In this document: positions 48,976 to 57,344 of the stretch, one piece after another | How the letters are laid out: the number at the start of each line of letters is the position of its first letter | Position numbering within the stretch: position 1 is the first letter of the stretch | Origin: RGEC01 sp964626685 | GTDB lineage: Bacteria > Bacteroidota > Bacteroidia > NS11-12g > UBA955 | NCBI GenBank assembly: GCA_964626685.1 | Contig: CAZVJY010000007.1 | Span: 1-64,000, forward strand | Length of the DNA stretch: 64,000 nt | Reading direction: 5' to 3' | Position numbers and translations under genes: made by a program | Notes under the pieces: generated by a model | Seen by the model: the letters and a program-made list of their open reading frames with translations, nothing else | The model's database searches: none | What the model was told of the DNA's origin: nothing

Positions 48976-48983
48976 TAACTTTG
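48976..48983 (+). promoter_or_regulatory. Promoter -7 box of second TonB-dependent receptor
   Basis: TAACTTTG is an exact consensus match, 12 bases before the ATG at 48996. Confidence 0.5.
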
Positions 48984-48995
48984 TAATCTTGTATT

Positions 48996-51335
48996 ATGAA
49001 CCTTAAATGGATTTTCGCTTCATTGGCCTTGTTAATCTTCCAGTCAATGTATGCACAACAAAATGTTCCAGGCATATTTGGCTGGATTGAGGACAAGGAA
49101 ACCGGAGAGCGCATAGAGAATGCCCTAGTTATTGATAGCAGCGACTTGCAATATACCTACAGCAATCGTGATGGCTATTATAATATGGGTGTGGGGAGAG
49201 GCAGGCACGTGTTGATATTTGCCGCCGCTGGCTATAATGCTGTGCGGATGGTTGAAGATGTTTATTCATCAACTGCATTTAACATACAGCTTACACCACT
49301 TGCTGCAAATCAAAACGATACTTCATGGAACAAATACCATGCGATATTTGATATACGCAGTGGTCACGTGAGCCCAACGCGCAAGCAATCTCTTCAGATG
49401 AACTCTCTGCTTAGCATTCCAGATCCGGTGAAGCTGCTTCAGTTCCTGCCCGGAGTTTCCGGCGGAATTGAAGGACTCAGCGGCATGTATGTGCGCGGAG
49501 GTAACAGCGATCAAAACCTAATGATGATGGATGGGCTGCCTATTTACGGCAATGGACATATTTTTGGATTTTTAAGCTCTTACAATCCCGAATTGCTGGG
49601 AAGCACAGATTTTTACAGGGGAGTTGCACCAGCTCGCTATGGTGGCAGAGCAGGAGCGGTGCTGGATGTGGGTATGTCAGAAGGAAGTACAAAGAAATGG
49701 ACCGGTTCATACAGCCAGGATCTGCTTCTTTTTAATCTAGCTGCAAATGGTCCACTGAACCGCAGTGGCTCAGTTACAGGTAGTTTTGGTCTCAGACGCT
49801 CTTGGCTTGATATGCTGCTTCCAAAAGAAGGGGATGCTTTTGTGTACTATGGTTTGTACGATTTGAACGGAAAGGTTACCTGGAGAATCAATGAATCCAA
49901 CAAGCTCAGCTTTTTTGCATACAGTGGCAGGGATAAACTAAGCAGTTCCGTAACAAATAACAGCGTTGATTCGTTGAATAGGCAAGTTAATTTTAATTTA
50001 AAGCTGGGATTTAACTGGCAAAACAATCTGTTTGGTGTGAACTGGGCCAAGAAGATTAATAACCGCCACTACGGTAACTTTATGCTTGGCATGACACGTG
50101 CAACCTTCCGTGTACCATTTGAGATTGGCGGAAGCATAAAATCTGATACCTCTTTTTCCTCTTTTAGTATCAAGACAGAAAATGCAAATGCCATCACCAA
50201 TTTTATCGGAAAGGCCAATATGGAATACAGGCTAAAGACCAATACGCATCTGAGATATGGCGGTGAGTGGGTTTTACATTCATTTAATCCATCTACCTTA
50301 TACCTGGCATTGAATGGTTCCGGAACATCCGGGCTCGATACCACCTTTGGTCTTGATAATAAAAGCTTTTCTCCAGAAGCAAGTATTTATGGTGAATATG
50401 AAAACAACCTGGGTGGCGGTTTGAAAGTGAATCTTGGGGCTCGCATTTGGTCGTTTTTTGGCAGCGGAAAAACCTGGGTAAGGCCAGAGCCACGGATTCT
50501 TGTAAGTCAAATTCTTCAGGGTCAAAAAGCACTAAAACTTGGATTCAGCGTTGCGAATCAGGGAGTTCACAGGCTTAGCAGTGTCAATGCAAATCTGCCC
50601 GGTGATATTTGGTTTCCTACCGGTGGTGTTATTAGGCCGCAGCGCACCATGCAGATTACAGGAGGATTCTATCAGCCTTGGAAGAAAGGCCTGGAATTCA
50701 GCATGGAAATGTACCTGAAATCTTTTGATGGTATTACTGATCTCACCGGACAGGATGAAAACGATTACGAGCCAAGCTACTGGGAGAGAATGCTTGCCCA
50801 GGGTAAAGGACGTGCCTATGGTATAGAGTTTCTGGTAATGAAGAAAATCGGCAGACTTAATGGTATGGCAGGTTATACCCTTTCGCGCAGCGATCGCGTT
50901 ATTGCCGACATTAATTTCGGAGATCCTTATCCCTTTCGCTGGGACCGCAGGCATAAAATCTCTTTTCAGGGCGTGTTTGCACTTCACAAGCACTGGACCA
51001 TTCAGTTTGGGGGCGTATGGATGACAGGCAATGCAGTGACTGTGCCCACCGGACAATATTTGTCTGCAGACGGCATGATGGTGCTTGATTACACTGCAAA
51101 AAACAATTACCGGATGCCTTTCTACAGCCGCTTTGATTTTGGATTTACCAAAAAAATAAAGCCACAGCTGCGCAGGCCTTTCAATTCCTATTATGGAATA
51201 AACGTGTATAATATTGCTTCACGCAATAACCCCCTTCTGGTTCGCGTAGATCAGCCCGCAGGACAGGCTGTTCAGGCATTTGGCATTTCTTATTTTCCAT
51301 TCATCCCTTCCGGATTTTACAGAGTCGTATTTTAA
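48996..51335 (+). CDS. TonB-dependent outer membrane receptor
   Basis: A 779-residue receptor: signal peptide (1-20, ending SMYAQ), CarboxypepD_reg-like domain (about 24-100; GIFGWIEDKETGERIENALV), plug (about 130-225; LLQFLPGVSGGIEGLSGMYVRG, LMMMDGLPIYGNGHIFG) and a barrel ending in SGFYRVVF with a terminal Phe. It is followed three bases later by a DUF4249 lipoprotein gene, a frequent partner of such receptors in this phylum. The pair probably acts in uptake of an unknown substrate. It resembles, but is not a recent copy of, the receptor at 22026-24311. Confidence 0.94.
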   Translation: MNLKWIFASLALLIFQSMYAQQNVPGIFGWIEDKETGERIENALVIDSSDLQYTYSNRDGYYNMGVGRGRHVLIFAAAGYNAVRMVEDVYSSTAFNIQLTPLAANQNDTSWNKYHAIFDIRSGHVSPTRKQSLQMNSLLSIPDPVKLLQFLPGVSGGIEGLSGMYVRGGNSDQNLMMMDGLPIYGNGHIFGFLSSYNPELLGSTDFYRGVAPARYGGRAGAVLDVGMSEGSTKKWTGSYSQDLLLFNLAANGPLNRSGSVTGSFGLRRSWLDMLLPKEGDAFVYYGLYDLNGKVTWRINESNKLSFFAYSGRDKLSSSVTNNSVDSLNRQVNFNLKLGFNWQNNLFGVNWAKKINNRHYGNFMLGMTRATFRVPFEIGGSIKSDTSFSSFSIKTENANAITNFIGKANMEYRLKTNTHLRYGGEWVLHSFNPSTLYLALNGSGTSGLDTTFGLDNKSFSPEASIYGEYENNLGGGLKVNLGARIWSFFGSGKTWVRPEPRILVSQILQGQKALKLGFSVANQGVHRLSSVNANLPGDIWFPTGGVIRPQRTMQITGGFYQPWKKGLEFSMEMYLKSFDGITDLTGQDENDYEPSYWERMLAQGKGRAYGIEFLVMKKIGRLNGMAGYTLSRSDRVIADINFGDPYPFRWDRRHKISFQGVFALHKHWTIQFGGVWMTGNAVTVPTGQYLSADGMMVLDYTAKNNYRMPFYSRFDFGFTKKIKPQLRRPFNSYYGINVYNIASRNNPLLVRVDQPAGQAVQAFGISYFPFIPSGFYRVVF

Positions 51336-51338
51336 ACA

Positions 51339-52193
51339 ATGAAAAAATTAACCTTTTTAGGATTGGTGGTTTTGGGGCTTATGTCCTGCGAAACCAAGCT
51401 AGATCTGAGCGGAGTAGGCGGACGTACCCGCCTTGTAGTCAATAGCCTTATCAATGACCAGGATAAAATTCAGATACAGGTCAGTAAAACCATTCCGCTG
51501 GGAAGTACAGGTGCCGTTGAGTTTGTTAATAACGCCGTAGTTGTGGTGCGTGATGAGAACGGAAATGCTGTAGGTTTCTCATACAATATTGGAACCGATA
51601 AGTATGAAAATCCTGTTTTCAGGGCTGTTGCCGGTAAATACTACAGTGTGAGTGTAAAGGCGCCTGGATTTGATGAGGTGTTTGCCGAAATGATTATGCC
51701 GGAAAAAGCAACCAAAACACCTTCGTTGTGGAAAGATTCCACAGATCTTGATTCCTCTGGTTTTCCTACAGGAACCCTAAGTGTATTTCTGAATGACAAA
51801 GGCTCGCAAGATAATTATTATCGAATTTCATTGTTTTATTACGATGATATAACGGCTACATGGAATACATTGCAACCTGTAACTCGGGATGCAGCTATTG
51901 AGAACGAAGCCATCGTTAGTGATGATGGTTCATGGGTGTTTTCGGACAGGAGCTTTAACGGACAACAAAAAAGTATGGAGTTCATTACTCCTTTTGGCTA
52001 TGCACTGGGAACTCCGAAGTATCTTGTGGTAACAGAAAGTCTGAACAGCCCTTATTTCAAGTATTTTGAAAGTATAAAAAACTATAAGGCAGGGGCCGGC
52101 GTGTTTGGAGAAGCAACGCCCGTTTTTTCCAACATTCGCAATGGGGTAGGTATTTGGGCGGGTAGTAGTATCTCCAGAGATACCATCCGCTGA
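51339..52193 (+). CDS. DUF4249 lipoprotein, receptor partner
   Basis: A 284-residue lipoprotein. The lipobox is LGLMSC (Cys17). The N-terminal region LVVNSLINDQDKIQIQVSKT and NNAVVVVRDENGNAV, followed by YSVSVKAPGFDEVFAE, match the DUF4249 family. It lies three bases after a TonB-dependent receptor and would sit at the outer membrane beside it, perhaps helping capture of its ligand. The ligand is unknown. Confidence 0.9.
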   Translation: MKKLTFLGLVVLGLMSCETKLDLSGVGGRTRLVVNSLINDQDKIQIQVSKTIPLGSTGAVEFVNNAVVVVRDENGNAVGFSYNIGTDKYENPVFRAVAGKYYSVSVKAPGFDEVFAEMIMPEKATKTPSLWKDSTDLDSSGFPTGTLSVFLNDKGSQDNYYRISLFYYDDITATWNTLQPVTRDAAIENEAIVSDDGSWVFSDRSFNGQQKSMEFITPFGYALGTPKYLVVTESLNSPYFKYFESIKNYKAGAGVFGEATPVFSNIRNGVGIWAGSSISRDTIR

Positions 52194-52268
52194 TTTTTTA
52201 CAGAATTTTGTGTTTATCTGCCCCCAGAGGGTTAAAATGAGCGAACTTTGCATTTTTAATGCTCATCC

Positions 52269-55067
52269 GTGTCAAAACAACCTGCTATATATCTTAAAAA
52301 TGCCCGACAGCATAACCTCCGAGGTGTGGATGCTACCTTTCAGCACAACAGTTTTACGGTTGTTACAGGTGTTTCCGGTTCAGGGAAGAGCAGTCTTGTT
52401 TTTGATACATTGTTTGCCGAAGGGCAGCGACGTTATGTGGAAAGCCTGAGCAGCTACGCAAGGCAGTTTATGGGCAGAATGAAAAAGCCCGAGGTGGATT
52501 ATATTCTGGGTTTGTGCCCGGCTATTGCAATTGAACAAAAAGTAAATACCCGCAATCCCAGAAGTACTGTAGCTACCTCCACTGAAATCTATGATTATCT
52601 GAAGCTTCTTTTCAGTAGAATCGGTCATACTTTTTCTCCGGTTAGTGGTATGGAGGTAAAACGAGACGATATAAACGATGTTGTAAAATTTATCATAGAG
52701 CTTCCTGAGGATTCTTCAGTAATAATTTTATCGCCTTTAAACGATAAAAAACTTCAGAAGGATAAACTTGAATTGCTGCGGCAAAATGGTTTTAGCAGGG
52801 TGTTGGTAAATGACCGCATTCAAAAAATTGAAGACCTTCTAGAAAAAGGACATGGTGAGGTGGGCGATAATTTTCTTGTACTTGACCGTTTGTCGGTTGA
52901 TTTGAAGGATGATGAGTTTATAAGCCGCCTTACAGATGCTATTGAAACAGCGTTTTGTGAAGGTCAGGGTGCTTGTGCTATTAGGCTTGATGATGGACGT
53001 CTGCAGGAGTTCAGCAACCGATTTGAGCGAGACGGGATTACATTCGAGGTTCCCACCCGTGATTTTCTAAGTTTCAATAATCCGTATGGTGCCTGCCGCA
53101 AATGCGAAGGTTTTGGCAGCGTGCTGGGAATTGATGAGGATCTGGTAATCCCCGACAAGTCCCTGAGTGTTTATGAAGGTTGTGTTGCGCCCTGGAAAGG
53201 TGAAACCATGGGAGCCTGGCGGGAAGATTTTATCCGTTTGGCTGTGTCGGCTGATTTTCCTATTCATAAGCCATATAAAGAACTGAGCAAAGAACAGCGT
53301 AAGCTGCTTTGGGAAGGTACCAAAACCTTACCCGGTATCAATGATTTCTTCCGTTATGTTGAAGAAAAGTCATACAAGATTCAATACAGGGTGTTATCAG
53401 CGCGTTACCGTGGAAAAACCCAATGCCCGGAGTGCCAGGGAACCCGTCTTCGCAAAGAGGCCGGTTATGTAAAACTTAGGGCTGTTAATCCAGGTGAAAG
53501 CGTGCCCGAAAAAATCAATTTGCAGGAAATTTTGTTGATGTCAGTGGATGATGCCTATGTTTACTTCACATCGGCTAAATACGATGAAACACAAACTGAT
53601 ATAGCCCGACGTATTCTAAATGAGGTGGTTTCAAGGCTGTCTTTTTTAAAGAATGTGGGCTTGGGTTATTTGAGCCTGAATAGATTGAGCAACACACTGA
53701 GCGGGGGCGAGAGTCAGCGTATCAATTTGGCCACCAGCCTGGGCAGTAACCTTACCGGTAGTATGTATATTCTGGATGAGCCTAGTATAGGGCTTCATAG
53801 CCGTGATACCGAACGCCTCATAGAGGTTTTGAGATTGCTTCAGCAGGAGGGGAATACGGTCATTGTGGTTGAACACGACGAAGAGGTTATGAAATCTGCA
53901 GACCAAGTAATTGATATGGGTCCTTTTGCGGGGTCGCTTGGTGGTGAAGTGATGTTTAGTGGAAACTATCAGGCGCTGCTTGAGGACGAAAACAGCCTGA
54001 CCGGCAAGTATCTTTCAGGAAGGGAGTCAATCGAAGTTCCCAAAAACCGAAGAATTTGGAAACACAGTATTAAACTTATTGGGGCAGAAGCCAATAACCT
54101 AAAAGAGGTGGATGTAGAATTTCCGCTGGAGGTTTTTACGGCTGTTACCGGAGTGAGTGGCAGTGGCAAGACCAGTCTTGTTAAACAAATCCTTTATCCG
54201 GCTCTCAGCAAGGAAATTGGTCAGTACATAAGCACCAAAACCGGCAGGCATAAAGCACTGGAAGGGGCTAAAAAGCTTGTTAAAGCTGTAGAGCTGGTTG
54301 ATCAAAATCCCATAGGAAAAAGCAGTCGTAGCAATCCAGTTACCTATGTGAAAGCATATGATGAAATAAGGGAACTTTATGCTGCACAGCCTCTAAGTAA
54401 ATTCAAAGGCTTTAAGCCTGCTCATTTTTCCTTTAATGTGGATGGAGGGCGTTGTGAGTCCTGCCAAGGTGAAGGGGAAACTGTAATTGAAATGCAGTTT
54501 ATGGCTGACATTAAATTGCCATGCGATGCCTGTGGTGGAAAGCGTTTTAAAAACGATGTGCTGGAAGTAACCTATCAGGATAAAAACATCCATGAAATTC
54601 TGCAGCTTACGGTAGATGAAGCAATTTCGTTTTTTGCTGGTGAAAAACCTATTCATGAACGCCTTAAACCACTTCAGGATGTTGGACTTGGATATATTAC
54701 CCTGGGTCAGGGTAGTCATACGTTATCGGGAGGAGAGGCCCAGCGGGTGAAGCTGGCTTTTTACTTAAGCAAAGCAAATCCGCACAAGGATGGCGGTACG
54801 GTTTTTATTTTTGACGAACCTACCACCGGATTGCATTTTCATGATATTAAAAAGTTGATGAATAGCTTCAATGCATTGATTGAAAAGGGCAACACGATCA
54901 TTTGTATTGAACATAACTTGGATGTGGTGAAATGTGCGGACTGGGTGCTGGATTTAGGTCCTGAAGCCGGAGAAAATGGGGGGGAGTTGCTTTTTGCAGG
55001 TCCTCCGGAAGAATTGGTTAAAGAGCCAAAGAGTTACACTGCTAAATACTTGAAAGACAAGATTTAA
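52269..55067 (+). CDS. uvrA: UvrABC excinuclease subunit A
   Basis: A 932-residue DNA-damage recognition ATPase with two ABC domains. Walker A sites GVSGSGKSSL (34-43) and GVSGSGKTSL, signatures LSGGESQRINLA and LSGGEAQRVKLA, and zinc-finger Cys pairs (CRKCEGFGS and CPECQG in the first half; CESCQGEG and CDACGGKR in the second) are all present. The start is GTG at 52269 (MSKQPAIYLKNARQHNLRG), the normal UvrA N-terminus. A box GAACTTTG at 52243-52250 with one mismatch is the best upstream promoter candidate. Length is normal. Confidence 0.97.
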   Translation: MSKQPAIYLKNARQHNLRGVDATFQHNSFTVVTGVSGSGKSSLVFDTLFAEGQRRYVESLSSYARQFMGRMKKPEVDYILGLCPAIAIEQKVNTRNPRSTVATSTEIYDYLKLLFSRIGHTFSPVSGMEVKRDDINDVVKFIIELPEDSSVIILSPLNDKKLQKDKLELLRQNGFSRVLVNDRIQKIEDLLEKGHGEVGDNFLVLDRLSVDLKDDEFISRLTDAIETAFCEGQGACAIRLDDGRLQEFSNRFERDGITFEVPTRDFLSFNNPYGACRKCEGFGSVLGIDEDLVIPDKSLSVYEGCVAPWKGETMGAWREDFIRLAVSADFPIHKPYKELSKEQRKLLWEGTKTLPGINDFFRYVEEKSYKIQYRVLSARYRGKTQCPECQGTRLRKEAGYVKLRAVNPGESVPEKINLQEILLMSVDDAYVYFTSAKYDETQTDIARRILNEVVSRLSFLKNVGLGYLSLNRLSNTLSGGESQRINLATSLGSNLTGSMYILDEPSIGLHSRDTERLIEVLRLLQQEGNTVIVVEHDEEVMKSADQVIDMGPFAGSLGGEVMFSGNYQALLEDENSLTGKYLSGRESIEVPKNRRIWKHSIKLIGAEANNLKEVDVEFPLEVFTAVTGVSGSGKTSLVKQILYPALSKEIGQYISTKTGRHKALEGAKKLVKAVELVDQNPIGKSSRSNPVTYVKAYDEIRELYAAQPLSKFKGFKPAHFSFNVDGGRCESCQGEGETVIEMQFMADIKLPCDACGGKRFKNDVLEVTYQDKNIHEILQLTVDEAISFFAGEKPIHERLKPLQDVGLGYITLGQGSHTLSGGEAQRVKLAFYLSKANPHKDGGTVFIFDEPTTGLHFHDIKKLMNSFNALIEKGNTIICIEHNLDVVKCADWVLDLGPEAGENGGELLFAGPPEELVKEPKSYTAKYLKDKI

Positions 55068-55083
55068 ATAAATTTTACCTTAT

Positions 55084-56472
55084 TTAAAGATTTAAGTAAA
55101 TATCAATTACTTTTTCCTTCATTACAGCCACTTCGCCGGGAGCGGCATTTCGGGGTTTACTTACATACCTTCTTTCTGTGTAAATGACAGGGACCATCTT
55201 CTGGGTTTTGGCTTTACTGTTTTTTGCAGCAAGTTCGGCTGCCTTCTTGATCACGTTTTCAGGAAAAAATGCACCTTTCCGTTTTATGATGACATGGGAG
55301 CCTGCAAAGCCACGAACATGTAGCCATAAATCCTGCTTGCCTGCCTTTTTAAGCATAGCATCATTGTCTGTAGCGCTTTTGCCAATCCATACCTCAAATC
55401 CTTCAATGTTTTGGGTTTTGTAGGGTTTGCCTTCTGCTTGTTTTTCGGATTGGGTTGCTGTAATCGGCTTTATTCTATCGTTACCGCTCGTATTTAGGAT
55501 AGACTGCAGCTCAGTCTCGGCTTTCAGCATTGCTGCCCTGGTTTTTTCAAGGCTTAGCTTCAGGTGCGATTTTTCAAGTCCTTCGTTTTTGGCCTTTCTG
55601 TAAAAGCGGGCAGCATTTTCAGCCGCGTCCATGTCCGGATTCAGTTTAATTCGAATGGGTCTGTCTGTATAAAAATCGTGTAGCAGAGCCGTTTCAATAC
55701 CTTTTTTAATCTGATGGGCATGGGCAAGCAAAATATCTCCCAGTTCTTTAAAACTGCGCCTGCCTTCAATTTCTACGAGTTGTTCCTCAAGTTTGGCAAT
55801 CCGGGCTTTGTGCATGCTGATTTGTTTGGTCCAGTGGTTTAACCATTGCTGCCTTGATTGTTCTCTTCTGCAGGATTTTACAAACCGGCCGGCATAGGTA
55901 AATAGCCCTTCCGCGCCATCGCCTATGTGTTCCATGCCTTTTACAGGCTCTGTAGACAATTTGGAATTGTCAGAAAAAATGCTTATATTGTCTATATCTG
56001 AACATGTTACGGGAATAATATTTGCCAATAATGCATTCAGGTTCATTTCATGGTCCGATTTCAGGGAAAGGCGAAACATGGATGCAGGAAAGGGTTCGTT
56101 ATTGACTTGCAGCAATATGTTCCCGAGCCGACCAAAACCCTTAATCCATAGTGTTTTGTTTTGCTCGAAATGAACAAGTATAAGCCTTTCATTTTCAAAC
56201 ACCTGTATATCAAAAACCGACAAGTTGTGCAGGGTTTTAAACTGTGAAATGGCTTTTTTCCCCGGTAGCAGTCGCTGAGCAGGATTTATAAAGTATATAT
56301 GACCATCCATAAACTGGATGTGCAATTGAAAAATACCCTTTTGTTCAGTTTTGAATTCCAGCAGCACCGCATCTTTATGGCTACTAAAAGCATCAAGTAG
56401 CCGCCCGCCCAGCAACTGCTTTTTCAGGAAACATCCGATTATCTGGTAGGTGATGGCGGATGCATACTTCAT
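55084..56472 (-). CDS. NFACT domain protein, shortened RqcH-like
   Basis: A 462-residue member of the NFACT/fibronectin-binding-protein A family, related to RqcH of ribosome-associated quality control. An NFACT-N-like domain (about 1-160), a coiled-coil middle (about 195-340) and the NFACT-R domain (about 360-462; VWIGKSATDNDAMLKKA, DLWLHVRGFAGSHVIIKRK) are present. The DR motif of RqcH appears as Glu-Arg (FENERLILVHF), and the protein is about 100 residues shorter than RqcH of Firmicutes. Alanine-tailing activity is therefore uncertain. It is transcribed alone from a TAATTTCG box seven bases before the ATG. Confidence 0.87.
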   Translation of the reverse strand: MKYASAITYQIIGCFLKKQLLGGRLLDAFSSHKDAVLLEFKTEQKGIFQLHIQFMDGHIYFINPAQRLLPGKKAISQFKTLHNLSVFDIQVFENERLILVHFEQNKTLWIKGFGRLGNILLQVNNEPFPASMFRLSLKSDHEMNLNALLANIIPVTCSDIDNISIFSDNSKLSTEPVKGMEHIGDGAEGLFTYAGRFVKSCRREQSRQQWLNHWTKQISMHKARIAKLEEQLVEIEGRRSFKELGDILLAHAHQIKKGIETALLHDFYTDRPIRIKLNPDMDAAENAARFYRKAKNEGLEKSHLKLSLEKTRAAMLKAETELQSILNTSGNDRIKPITATQSEKQAEGKPYKTQNIEGFEVWIGKSATDNDAMLKKAGKQDLWLHVRGFAGSHVIIKRKGAFFPENVIKKAAELAAKNSKAKTQKMVPVIYTERRYVSKPRNAAPGEVAVMKEKVIDIYLNL

Positions 56473-56479
56473 GGGGGTG

Positions 56480-56487
56480 CGAAATTA
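56480..56487 (-). promoter_or_regulatory. Promoter -7 box of NFACT gene
   Basis: On the minus strand TAATTTCG is followed by CACCCCC and the ATG at 56472. The 16 bases at 56474-56489 are identical to 30414-30429 at the hppA promoter. Confidence 0.5.
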
Positions 56488-56519
56488 CGCCGACTGGTGA
56501 GAAAACAACTTATGTTTAA

Positions 56520-57335
56520 TCATTTTGAAAGTTTTAGGATGCTGAAAGCGCCTTTTCCAACGATTAAAAAAACAATGGTTCCTACGATAATATCCGGATA
56601 GGTGGAATTGGTAATCAATACAAGGCAGCCCGCAGCAATTATCCCCAGATTAACAAACACATCGCTGGATGTAAAAATCATGCTAGCTCGTATGTGCGCC
56701 TCTTTACTTTTACTTTTTTGAAGCATATATAGGCATAGCACGTTTGCAACCAAGGAAAAGGTGGAAACAGTCATCATTATTTTGTAATCAGGTATGCTTT
56801 GGTAGCCCCAAAATCTTTTAACAGCTTCTGTAAATCCCAGTAAGGCTAAGGTAAGTTGGAAATAACCTGACCAACGGGCTACATTCTTTTTTGTAAAGTT
56901 GCTTCCACCGGTTGCCCATAAAGCCAAACTGTAAACAATGCTATCGGCCAACATGTCTAAGCTATCCGCTAAAAGACCCATAGATCCGGAAATAATGCCT
57001 GTGACCAATTCTAGTCCGAAAAACGAGAAGTTGATGACCAGTACCTTCCATAGCAATTTGCGTTCACTTTTAACTTGATTGTTTATGGCATTAAAACATT
57101 GAATATTGATGCTTTCGGTTAGTGTAGTTCCCAGATTTAATGTAACAAGTTTTTCAAGAATCATATTGTCTTTAATGTCATGGTAAACCGTAAGTTTGCG
57201 ATTAGGGATATCAAATTCCAGAGATTGGATATTTGGTAAATCATCTAAACTCATCCGAATCAGGTATTCTTCAGATGGACAGTCCATCTTGGATATGGTA
57301 AAAATTGTCTTTTTCAATCCTTCCGTTAGAGGCAT
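56520..57335 (-). CDS. Cation diffusion facilitator with N-terminal HMA-like domain
   Basis: A 271-residue metal transporter. Residues 1-80 form a ferredoxin-like domain with the motif MDCPSEE (HMA-like, one Cys only). A six-helix CDF transmembrane domain follows, with the metal-site pattern LLADSLDMLADSIVYSLALWA and FTSSDVFVNLGIIAAG. It would export Zn, Cd or similar ions from the cytoplasm in exchange for protons. The order (metal-sensing-like domain at the N-terminus instead of the usual C-terminal domain) is uncommon. It lies nine bases after the giant secreted protein gene, so it may belong to that operon by readthrough. Confidence 0.85.
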   Translation of the reverse strand: MPLTEGLKKTIFTISKMDCPSEEYLIRMSLDDLPNIQSLEFDIPNRKLTVYHDIKDNMILEKLVTLNLGTTLTESINIQCFNAINNQVKSERKLLWKVLVINFSFFGLELVTGIISGSMGLLADSLDMLADSIVYSLALWATGGSNFTKKNVARWSGYFQLTLALLGFTEAVKRFWGYQSIPDYKIMMTVSTFSLVANVLCLYMLQKSKSKEAHIRASMIFTSSDVFVNLGIIAAGCLVLITNSTYPDIIVGTIVFLIVGKGAFSILKLSK

Positions 57336-57344
57336 GAGGAAGCG

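Noticed and set aside
55068..55083. Terminator between uvrA and the NFACT gene
   Set aside because: The 16-base gap and its surroundings show only weak A/T pairing, with no G/C stem.
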